Assembly: GCA_905221605.1 (NCBI GenBank)
Contig: CAJNDS010002333.1
Location: 357,835-421,834, forward strand
Source of the DNA: Symbiodinium natans
Lineage: Eukaryota > Sar > Dinophyceae > Suessiales > Symbiodiniaceae
Direction of reading: 5' to 3'
DNA: 64,000 bases
Shown in pieces: positions 10,104-22,100 of the stretch. Under the pieces are notes generated by a model. The model was given only the letters and a program-made list of their open reading frames with translations. It was not told the origin of the DNA and did not search any database. Positions within the stretch are counted from its first letter, which is position 1; the number at the start of each line of letters is the position of its first letter. A program made the position numbers and the translations under genes.

Positions 10104-13100
10104 GTGAAGTGGGTTGCAGCTATTCATCCGCCACTTATTGTCCCAGCCAATTGTAGACGACAGTCTAGTTAGCATTGTGGATCAAGAAAAGGGTTTAGGG
10201 TTTAGGGTTTAGGGCTTAGGGTTTAGGGTTTAGGGTTTAGGGTTTAGGGTTTAGGGTTTAGGGTTTAGGGTTTAGGGTTTAGTACACAGGGACAATACTG
10301 GTAATCGTTAAGGCTCCTGCGATATGTGGCTTCCCAGCTAGGGGTTGCTGCAGCCCCCCCGAACAGATCCGGACTCCAAAGACCAGGAAAGCCGAGTCCT
10401 AAACCTTAAGCCCTAGACCCCAAACCCCAAGAACCTAGACCCAAACCCTAAACCCTAAACCCCAAACCCTAAATCCTAAACCCTAAACCCTAAACCCTAA
10501 AGCCCAAACCCTACGTCTTATAAGTACCCATGAACCTCCCGAGGTGCTCTTCTTCGGGCCGACTGGTTTGGAGAGTTTTAATGATAGGTCCGGAGCTTGT
10601 AACTCAGTTTGGGGTTTAGGGTTTGGGGTTTAGGGTTTGGGGTTTAGGGTTTGGGGTTTAGGGTCTAGGAGCCTTAGTGTTTTGCCAGGATTGTCTCCGT
10701 GTAGGCCCTAGACAACCACACTGTCTGTGCGTAAACCTCATACGCCCTGTAATTTGGGATGTTTCCCCTTACACTAACAGTCCTTACTCGGGATTAAACA
10801 TAATGGGGGTTACTATCCCTATTGAGGACTGTTAGTAGAAGGGGGAACATGTTCCCCCTGATACTAACAGTCCTTACTCGGGACTAAAAATAATAGGGGG
10901 TACTATCATCCCTATTAAGGCTCTTGGGGTAGAAGGGGGAACATCCCAACCTGTAATTCTTTCAACTTTGGCAATCCCGGACATCGCGGCCGATTCCAGG
11001 CGAGTTGCTGTGTGAGCGCCTTGGGGCCTGCGCTGCGCGTGAAGAGGACTGCGGTTTAGGGTTTAGGGTTCAGGGTTTAGGGTTTAGGGTTTAGGGTTTA
11101 GGGTTTAGGGTTCAGGGTTTAGGGTTTAGGGTTTAGGGTTGAGGGCCGACCAGTTGGGGTTCGGGTTTTGTGTTTGGGTCTGGGGATGCCTCGCTGGTGC
11201 TAAGGTTCCTGCTCCAATCGCATGATTACACACCCCTTCCATCCTGCTTTGCCTCTTTTCGGTTTCATGCCTTAAACCCGAAACCTTGGGCAAAAAAACA
11301 TCAGAAGGTCCCAAAAAGGACTTTAAACGGTGATGGAAGGCCTGCGTGCGCATGTGGCAGAGTCACGTCCACTTGCAACAAAAGCCTCATACCTAAACCC
11401 CAAACCCTATACCCTAAACCTAAACCCTACACCTTGAGGTAAGATCAGCCCACCACCTTGCAGTTTGGGGTTCTCACGTTTTGTGCAACCAACGCCGCCT
11501 CAGTGCTTATGGGCATGTCTCAAAGTAGCGGGTACCGCTACTTGGAGGTTAACCCTAAACCCGAAACCCTGAAAAGTAGGGTAACTATGGTCATTCCTCA
11601 TTATCGGGAACCCTCCCCCCCAATTATCTTGCGGAGCCTAGAGAAGCCTCAACATGGTCAGGGAGGCGTTTCCTGGTTTCGCGTCTGTCAGAAGTCAGCT
11701 ATGAGGTTGAGGGTTTAGAGTTTAGGGGCTTGGGGTTTAGGGTTTAGGGCTGTTTAGGGTTTTGGGCTTGGGGTTTAGGGTCTAGGGTTTAGGGCTTGGG
11801 GTTTAGGGTTTAGGGCTGTTTAGGGTTTAGGGCTTGGGGTTTAGGGTTCAGGGCCCAGATAGCCAGCCTGGCAAGTCTAGGGTTCACAGCCCTTGAAACA
11901 TTCAACCCCAAATCCCAGACCTTAAATTTAGGGTTTAGGGTTTAGGGTTTAGGGATTTAGATTGTTATAGTTTAGGGTTGGAAGTCACGGTTTATAGGGT
12001 TATAGGCAGAGCCCCTTAAAACCAAAACAAAAGGAGCCTCGCAAGGGGCCGTGTCGAGTTGATTCTCTCGCTGCTTCGAAACTAGACCCCAGACGCGAGA
12101 CTTAAACCCTAAACCCTAACCCCTAAACCCTAACCCCTAAACCGCTGGGTTTACGGTTTATGGGTTGAGGGTTTGTGTTTTTTAGCCTGGGGCTCGTCAT
12201 CCCGTTGTCTTTCGGGTTGAAAGGAGTTCCGGTGGTATCTTTTCAGGTTCCCCCCTCCATGAACTTTTAGAAGTCGCCCTTGTTGGTTTAGGGTTTGGGG
12301 TTCAGGGTGCCCCAGCGCCCCTGTTGGTTCTTAGGCAGGCTTCCGAAACGAGACGTTATGCAATACGAAGGAAGAAAACGTGAGGCAGGAGCCGCTTAGT
12401 CGTTGGAGGTTCGTAGTAGTAACAGGGTTTAGGGTTCAGGGTTTAGGGTTTAGGGGGCTAGGGTTCAGGGGAATGTAAGGTTTATAGGGCCTGTTCCGGG
12501 CTAGTTGTTTTTCACTTCGGTCAGTTTTTGGGGTACACAGAACCCTATCTAGCTGAGACTGGGGCCCACGGCGTGTGGAGCAAAGCGACGCCAGGAAAAT
12601 TCCATCCTGCTCCACACTCGACTTACCAAGGCTTCGACGTTTGGCTTAGGTACCTTAAACCCGAAACCCGAAACCCGAAACCCGAAACCCTAAACCCTAA
12701 ACCCTAAACCCTATAAACCTTAAACTGCCCCTTTCTTGGTGGACTTTTGCCTTCATGGCTGCATTCTTTTAGCCTTACTTGGCCTTATTTGCTTGAACGA
12801 AGTCCAGCAACGACAGTACCTTAAGCGCAAGTTCACCCCCTGATTTGCCGGGAGTCTTGCTTATACTCTATGTCGGGTTTAGGGTTCCTAGCCTTAAGCC
12901 CTAAACCCTAAGCCCTACACCCTAGACCCTAAACTTGGCCCTAAACCCTAAACCCTACACCCAAAACCCTAAACCCTAACGGGTCCGCGTTGGCAGCTCC
13001 GGTTGCACCCTTGCCTTGTGGCATCGTCCGTTGAGGGCCCACGCCCGTGGTTTTGAGAAGTCCGCTGATGTGTGTCAGAGTACCGAATCTGGTGTCCATC

Positions 13101-16100
13101 ATGTGTGGGGGCCTATGTTGTCAACTTGTGTTTAGACAGGAGATAGTGTTCCTCGAAATGGGATGGGAGTTTCTGGATGGCTTTCGATTCGAGAGGCAGG
13201 GAAGACTGGCGCTTGGCAGGTTATGGCTGAGGGTTCAGTAATTCGGCTACTGGGTCAGAATGAGTATTATGCGCGTCTTGAGCACTTGCAACCTCTTCAT
13301 GAGGCACCAGGCACCATGCTTACGACCGAACGCCCAAAACCCCAAACGACACTCTTCAGAAACATGGCAAGATATGGGTGCCCTAAACCCTAAACGCTAA
13401 ACCCTAAACCCCAAACCCTAAACCCTAAACCCTAAACCCCAAACCCTAAACCCTAAACCCTAAGTAATAAGGCTCCGTGCTATCATCGGCACCCCGGAAG
13501 TAGCCCTCAGATCCAGATCCAGAGAGCCGCCCGATTTGCTGCATGATGCCCCAGCTTCGAAGGTTTAGGGTTTAGGGTTTAGGGTTTAGGGTTTAGGGTT
13601 TAGGGTTTAGGGTTTAATACCCTGAACTTGCGAGGCCAACGTGTCGAAGCACATGTCCGGCGGTAAGAGGCTGAATGCTGAGAAACCGCCGGCAGACTAT
13701 AGTTTTGACCAGCCGCGCAGCAGCAAGAGGGGTTTAGGGTTTAGGGTTTAGGGTTTAGGGTGTAGGCTCTACTTGGACCCTTAATTGCAGTGACCTGTTT
13801 GGGTAATTGCTTATTATTCCGGTAAGCCGAATGAGTACCCAAAAAGAAACAATTGACATCGGACGGTGCTTATTGAAAGGACACTCCCCAATTCATCATG
13901 CGAGACGACGGTACCTGAGATGGCACCACCGCTTCCTGCGGTAGCGGCCATGTCATTGGCAGTGGCAGTCAATTGAAAGCCGCCGGCGAGTGCAGAGCGA
14001 AGCTAACCCCAAACCCGAACCCCTTAACCCTCGTCTGCATCATAGGCCAACCTACCCACGCCCATGTGTTGAAGATTGCAGAGTGAACCTCAACCCGTTT
14101 CCAGCATCCCAAGATTCGGGGTTTAGGGTCTAGGGTTTCGGGTTGAGGGTTTAGGGCTTCAGGTACATGAAGGATTTCGGCAAGGACTATGACCCCGCCT
14201 CCAGCGAGTATGCAGAGAGGAAGGAGGCTTTCGAAGCCTCGTTGAAGGCTGTTGAGGCCGGGCTTTGGGGGAAAGGTTTTGGGGTTTAGGGTTGAGGGCT
14301 TAGGGACCCCTAACCCGAAAGGCCCTAAACCTTAGATTTGAAGCCCTATAACCCGAAATCTCCAGGCACAGACTTTTGAGGCTTGGAAGAAGATAGGGGT
14401 TCTACAACATGACATTTGGATGTCATACCTGTAGGATCTCCTACCCGCGCTCCCCCCTTGGCCCCATAAGTTTCCCTCTGAATTCAGGAAAATTACGGAC
14501 CCTCAGCCCTAAACCCTAAACCCTAAACCCTAAACCCTAAACCCTAAACCCTAAACCCTAAACCCTAAACCCTAAACCTAAACCCTAAACGTGATGTTTT
14601 AGGGAACTACCATGAACCCTGAACTCGGTCTGGGTGTTTGGGCCGGGGGGGTGCAGGAGTTGGGCCGGCGGGCGTTTCAGAATTCTTTGAAGCTTCAAAA
14701 GGGGTTCAGGGTGTAGGGTTTAGGGTTTAGGGTTTAGGGTTTAGGGTTTAGGGTTTAGGAACTTGCAGGACAAGTGGTCAGCATCAAAACCCTAAACCCC
14801 AAACCCCACAACCCCGAAACCCCTAAACCCTAAACCCCTGAACCCCAAACTCCACAACCCCGAAACCCCTAAACCCTAAACCCTAACCCCTGAACCCCAA
14901 ACCCCACAACCCCGAAACTCCTAAACCCTAAACCCCTGAACCCCAAACCCCACAACCCCGAAGCCCCTAAACCCTAAACCCCTGAACCCCAAAACCCTAT
15001 ACTCGAAGCCCCTAAACACTAAATCCCTGAACCCCAAAACCCTAAACTCGAAACCCTAAACCCTAAACCCCGAAACCCTTAAACCCTAAACTCGGATTCC
15101 CTCAACCCTAAACAAGTAGTCCTTGGGTTTCGCTTGTTGAGACCCTCATCCTCCAGATGCGGATGTTCAGTTCTCTGAAATTGTTGGTTCCTTTTGAGGC
15201 TTAGGGCGGTTTGGGGTTCAGGGTTTGGGGTTTGGGGTTTGGGGTTTAGGGTTTAGGGTTTGGGGTTTAGGGTTAGGGTTTAGGGTTTACGGTTTGGGGT
15301 TTGGGGTTTAGGGTTTAGGGTTTGGGGTTTGGGGGTTAGGGTTTAGGGCTACATTCTTCAGGCCCCAGAGAGGCAGATCATCGCCCCTGAGGCCCACAAC
15401 GCGGACGCCTCGCAAACATACAAGCTGGGTCTCAACGTCTTCTCAGACTGGAGCGAGAAGGACGAGAGCCCTCCCTAAACCCTAAACCCTAAACCCTAAA
15501 CCCTAAACCCTAAACCCTAAACCCTAAAAACCCTAAACCCTAAACCCTAAACCCTAAACCCTAAACCCTAAACCCTAAACCCTAAACCCTAAACCCTAAA
15601 CCCTAAACCCTACACGGACCCTTTGGGGTTGAGAGGAGGGTGTGCGATTAGGATCCGCTGCGTCTCACACTCTCCGTAGAGAGGAAAAGTCCTGAGAACC
15701 TGAGCAGCGCCCAGCCCTCAACCAGGGTTTAGGGTTTAGGGTTTAGGGTTTAGGGTTTGGGGTTTAGGGTTTAGGGTTTAGGGTTTAGGTCTCATGCGCA
15801 CCCTGAAGGGTGTAGGGTTGGGGGTTGAAGCGCTAAACCCTAAACCGTAATCTCTCATGCGTTTTTGTTCCTTGATCGGCGAAGGAGCCAGATGGCCTCA
15901 AAGACAAGTAGCAAACCGCGACCCAAACCATAGTGGTTTAAGGTTTAGGGTTTAGGGTTTAGGGTTTAGGGTTTGGGGCTTTTCGTTTCTTAGGGTCGTT
16001 ACATGGTCCCGTAATCTGGGCTCTTAAATTGGGGAACCCTTGCATGCCCCTGATATACTCCTTATGTACCGGATAAAACCAAAGGGCCCATACTTCAGGA

Positions 16101-19100
16101 CCCTTCTAAGAAGGCAAGGGATCACACGAAGGGACCATGCTCTTGGAATGTTGTTCTCCCGCCCCACCCCCCCACCCCACCCCACCGCCAAGGCAAACCA
16201 TTGTCATTTGAGAGGTAGCTGGCGAGACTTTTGGCATATGGAGGGGAATCTTAGAGCAGCCCCGCGCGCTGAAGCCGGTGTGGGGGGGGGGAGGAGGGGG
16301 GGGGAGGGAAAAGGGGGCGGGGAAGGGGGGCGGGGAAGGGGGGTGGGGAAGGGGGGGGGGAAGGGGGAACTGGGGGGAGGCAGGCCAGGCACGCCCTGAA
16401 CCAACCTCCCGACCATTGTGTGTTACGTTACGTGTATATATATATATATATGCTCACCCCCCCCCCCCCCTCGACAGACCCCGGAAGCAAAAAAAGGGCT
16501 GAGGGCGCGACGGACAGCATAGCTGCACACAGTAGCCAGACAGGTTCACACACAATAGAGCATATTTTTTTCGATTAGTACGGTTTTGTGTTCGCAATGA
16601 AAGATGCAGACAGATGTGAGAAGGACGCATGCTGTAAGGACCTGAACAATTTGCTCGACATCGTGGATTGCTATTAATTTTCATAAGATTGCTCTTAGTT
16701 TTACTTGGGTTCCTATTGAGTTTATGAGGATTCATAGGCTTCGTATGAGTTCAATAGGAATCCTATTTAAGTCAATAGGAACCCCATTAAAATGAATGAG
16801 AACCCTATTGAAATTAAGACGAGTCTTTTTTGAAAACTTAGTAAGAATCCTTGTACAATTAATAAGAACCTGGTTGAAATACGTAGAAGCTCCTATTAAA
16901 ATTTCTTGGCGTCCTAAATTCAGAGGAACCATAGGAAGGCCATTCAAATCAATAGGAACCCTTTTGAATTCATAGGAATGCTTTTAAATTAATAGGAACC
17001 CTACAAAAGAATTTATGAATTCTTTTTAAGAGTAACAGGAATCCGTTTAACATGAAGATGAATCCTATTAAAGGATTAAGAGGAGCCAATAAAATTCTAT
17101 AAAAAAGTAATGCGGACCCTTCAAAACTTAAAACAATAAGAGTCGTACTGTTAGAATTATAATGAACCCAATTTAAAAACTTAATTAATAGGATTGGTAA
17201 TAAAACAAATAAGAGTTACAATAGCATTACTTCGAGTCCAATTGAAATGAATAGGGAACAGGATTTAAAAAACATAATCGGAGCACTGGGGAATCTAGTA
17301 GGAATCCTATGAACATTATTAGGAATCCTGTCAACATGAATGAGAAACCCTGTTAAAATGAATACGAAGCCTATTCCAATTAATCAGAAGCCTTTTTAAA
17401 TGAATAGGAAGCTTGTCAAAGCAAAAGGAACCCAATTAGAAATTGTAAGACATCTTATGAAAATGAATAAGAAGCCTACTGAAATTAATAGGAATATGTA
17501 TAACATTTGTTATGAAGCTTATTAAAATTCTAAGGCTTTTATTAAAACTAACTAGGAAGAAGAATGCTATTACAATTACTCAGAATCGTATTCCAATTCT
17601 TTGGCATTTGATTAAAATGAATAGGAATCAATATTAAACCCAATAAAGTCCTTTAATAGGCATCCTTTAAAGTCTAATACGAACCCCATTAAAGAAATAC
17701 AGGAATCCCATTGAAGATCACTTAGAATGCTAGTAAAATGATTAGGAGTCTTATTAATTAAATAAGAACTCCCATTAAAGTGAACAGGAGTATTTTTCAA
17801 TTTAATAGGCAGCCTAAAACATAATAAGGAATCATATAAGAACCCCTGAAAAACTCTTATCAAAAATCCAGTTTCTAAAAATCCAAAAATCCAAACATCC
17901 AAACATCCACCCCAAAGGTTTGGATGATTGGAAACTCGAGCGGGAGCCTCAAAATCCAGAAATCGAGCAAATTCCTCGAGTTTCCAAAATTCCAAAAATC
18001 CAAAAAAATCCACCCCAAGGTTTGGAATTTTGGAAACTCGAGGAATTTGCTCGATTGTTGGATGTTGAGGCTCCCGCTCGAGTTTCCAAAATCCGAAACT
18101 TGGGTTGGAGTTTTTGGAATTTTTTTGGAAACTCGAGGAACTTCCTCAAAATCCAAAAATCGAGCAAATTCCTCGAGTTTCCAAAATTCCAAAAATCCAA
18201 AACAATCCACCCCAAGGTTTGGAATTTTGGAAACTCGAGGAATTTGCTCGATTATTGGATTTTGAGGCTTCCGCTCGAGTTTCCAAAAATCCGAAACTTG
18301 GGTTGGAGTTTTTGGAATTTTGGAATTTTGGAGACTCGAGGAACTTCCTCAAAATCCAAAAATCGAGCAAATTCCTCGAGTTTCCAAAATTCCAAAAATC
18401 CAAAAAAACCCACCCCAAGGTTTGGAATTTTGGAAACTCGATGAATTTGCTCGATTTTTGGATTTTGAGGCTCCCGCTCGAGTTTCCAAAAATCCAAACC
18501 TTGGGGTGGGTTTTTTTGGAATTTTGGAAACTCGAGGAATTCGCTCGATTTTTGGATTTTGAGGCTCCCGCTCGAGTTTCCAAAAATCCAAACCTTGGGG
18601 TGGGTTTTTTTGGGTTTTTGGAATTTTGGAAACTCGAGGAATTTGCTCGATTTTGGGATTTTGAGGCTCCCGCTCGAGTTTCCAAAAATCCAAACCTTGG
18701 GGTGGGTTTTTTGTGGAATTTTGGAATTTTGGAAACTCGAGGAATTTGCTCGGTTTTTCGGATTTTGAGGCTCCCGCTCGAGTTTCCAAAAAGCGGAACC
18801 CTGGGCTGGATTTTTTGGATTTTTGGATTTTTGGAAACTCGAGGAATTTTGGAGTGGTGCTTGTCCCCCCCCCCCCTTCCTGAACAGACCGGAAATATAC
18901 TTCCGGGGTCTGTCGAGGGGGGGGTGACCATATATATATATATATTTATATTTACATATATATATATACATACATATATGCACACATTATAACACATTTT
19001 GCATGTATGTATGTATATAGATATATATATATATATGTGCATATATGTATATGGATCCCAAGGCCTCAGCTCAGATTGCTGAACTCAGAAGCTGGGTCAT

Positions 19101-22100
19101 CCACTGACTAGTTTCCGGAAGAAGGCTTTGGACATGTGCCGTAAAAACCCGGGACCACACGGTTTAGGGGTTTAGGGTTTAGGGTTTAGGGTTTAGGGTT
19201 TAGGGTTTAGGGACGAAGCAGGAGTCAACACCGTCCAGGAGGGCCCCAAACCCGAACAACAAGCACAGGAAACTATCGGACGAATTGCAAATGCAAAGGC
19301 CCTCCGAAACCTCAATAAGTTCTAGGGTATGCCGTAAGTCACCTAAACCCTAAACCCTAAACCCTTAACCCTTAACCCTACACCCTAAACCCTAAACCCT
19401 AAACCCGAAACCCCTAGCCCCACAAGGAGCTCAAATCTTTGAGGGGTCTGAAGAAGATGAAGAAGGAAGTCTCTGCTTTCAAGGCTGGGCTTTGGAGGTT
19501 CATGGTTTTATGGTTCAGTAAATTTGAGTTGGGGTTTAGGGTTCAGGGTTCAGGGTTTAGGGTTTAGGGTTTAGGGTTTAGGGTTTAGGGTTTAGGGTTT
19601 AGGGTTTAGGGTCTAGGGTTTAGGGTTTAGGGTTTAGGGTGTAAGGTTTAGGGTTTAGGGTTGCGCCACGTCAGTATGGGGTTCCTTTTCGGGGGTATAG
19701 AAGCTTTTTTTCGCCAATCTGTCACGCCCCACCAGAAGCGGGCCCTGCCAAAGAACCACCAAAATGATTCCAGAGGTTTGGGTCTTTGGAGTCTCTGACT
19801 ACGTTGACATTAGGTTGCTTTCGTTCGGTTTCGGGTTGAGGGTCGGCCTATTTGCGTGGAGGGCCGTGACGCAAGCCAGTTCCTATGTGAAGTCTGACCC
19901 CTACTTACGTTACTGTCCTATATGTATATATGTATATCTTGGGATGTTCCCCTTGACTATACTAACAGTTCTTAATAGGGATCAGAAGAGTGGGTCCCTA
20001 TTGAGGACTGTTAGAGTAAGGGGGGGACATCCCAATGTACGTTTGTATACATAGGGTTCTTATACTGGTAAGTCTATATGTGGATGTCCCGTTTTGGAGG
20101 GCAGGCGCAGGCAAAACGTTCAAAGCAGCTCCGCTGCTTTAGTGACCCAAAGGGGTGCGATGACATGCTTTTCCGCAGCCCGAAGCCCGCAACCCCAAAT
20201 TTCGACACTGCACTTGGTCCTTGACAAGAGGCTCTACTGAAGCCCTGATGAGTCCCTCCATGAAACCTCAACGCAACTAGTGCAGCTCTGATGTCAGAAT
20301 AATACCCCTGTAAATGGGCAGTTCTTAAAATATGGGCATCCCGAACCCCAATATGAGAAGCCCCGAAGAGCCTCCCCGAATTCCGCTTGGTCGAAGGTGG
20401 AGCCCATGATGCCTCACAAGGACTCGCTGCTTCTAAGGGACGTTCAGGGCCTTAGGATTTGGCGGCTCAGAGGGTTTTCGGGCCCTAAACGCTAAACCCT
20501 AAACCCTGTGTGAGCCTAAGGGATCAGGCTGGGGCTCAGGGTCGTGGAGCTCAGGGCAGCATGTCTCGTACAAGACCCTCGCAGCAAGTACCGAGTTTTG
20601 CAGCTTTGCAGGCTCAAAAAGTCTATATCCCCCTTGGCAAGTATCTTTTGCTTATAAAAAAACCCAAGAGTATATTGAAAACATTATTGTTATTAAGGTT
20701 CTAGGGGGAGTGTAGAAGTATGTTTTCTGCTCGCTATATCATGGCATTTGTCTATTCTTGTACCGTGAAAATTATACTATACATAATTATGTCATTATCG
20801 TATTATATCGTTACGTCATTCGATAAGTATATCACCATTCTTATACTCTGGTACAAATACTTGATTAGATTACTAGACTAGTAGGTTGTTGGATTACTAG
20901 ATTATTAGATCATTCTATCATGATATTAGTATGCTAGCATGTTCGTATACCTAGCAGCATATACTAATGCACCATTGTATTGCAGCATTGTGGGATTGTT
21001 CTGTTTGTATAACGTTATATTGTATAATGTCATGTTATTTCACGATTGTGATATCAAGTTTCAACATTGTTCCGTAATATATATGATTTGTTAAGACATT
21101 GTATATGCTTGTTTTCTTAAGTTTTTGCATTCATATTTCTATTGTGCCAGTATGTTATTACATGCATGGTTATATGAACAACAAAGATTTTCCTTTTTGG
21201 GCTGCGTATTTATGTTGATCCTGATGGTTTTTTTCTTATTCTTTCTGGGCCGGCCAAGGATTTCGCAGGGTTTTTTGGAATTCGAGTTTCTTCAGGGCAT
21301 TCAGAGGTTCCATTTCTTATTCCACCTGTTGGCATTCTTATCCCCCAGGTTTGGCAGTTTATTCTCACCCACGCCCCCCCCCCCCCAACCCCCCATCCCC
21401 CCACCCCACCCCCCCCACCACCCCCACCCCACCCCCGCCACCCCACCCCCCCCACCCCCCCCACCCCACACCCCCACCATTCCCCGAACGCCCATGCACA
21501 ACCCACCATGGAAGACCATTCCCCATCACACCATAAACCATCATTCCCAATTCCCACCGTTTCCCGGCCATATTGCCGTCGCCATCCCCACCATTACAAA
21601 CCTTTCATCCCCCGCAATCCCACCATTCGCATCACTACGCGCCATTTCCACCAGTCCAAGAACCCGCCCTTCTCACCATTTCCACCATTCCCGCCTTTCC
21701 CGCCAGTACCAGCCACCATGTAGCATTTCCGCCATTCTCCCATAGTACCAACCAGTCTCTACCGGCCACCAACCCCACGGCCCATACCCACCACTGCCCG
21801 CCACCGTCCGGCGAGCATTCCCACCACTATACCCAACCCTCACCCACCACCTGACGTCGACCCACCTCACCATCCACCACTCTCCATCCCTACCATTACC
21901 CAGCATTTCCGCCCAACATTTACTCACCAACTCGGCATTCCCGCCGTTCCCATTTCCCACCATGCCCACCAGCTCGCCATTCCCACCATTCTCAGTACCC
22001 GCCACTTCCACCATCCCCACCATTCCCCACCACTGCCCGCCATTCCCCACCAATCCCCATGCACCATTACCATTCCCTGCCGTTCCTATCATACCAAAAA

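Larger units (their letters stand above)
16437..18950. mobile_element. 2.5 kb inverted-repeat-bounded composite element inside a protease intron
   Basis: The left end is a TA-dinucleotide run, then GCTCA, poly-C, then TCGACAGACCCCGGAAG (about 16437-16490). The right end near 18897-18950 is its inverted complement: CTTCCGGGGTCTGTCGA, poly-G, GTGACC, TA run. Between them are an AT-rich half (16.68-17.87 kb) and a palindromic satellite (17.87-18.86 kb). Neither encodes a recognisable transposase. The matching ends indicate one inserted unit, for example a non-autonomous transposon, sitting between protease exons 15392-15460 and 19427-19483. Confidence 0.6.

Noticed and set aside
18105-19042. Two opposite-strand open frames of about 295 codons
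   Set aside because: They are translations of a palindromic satellite (same peptide repeats in several frames, no start context, no domain). They are not genes.
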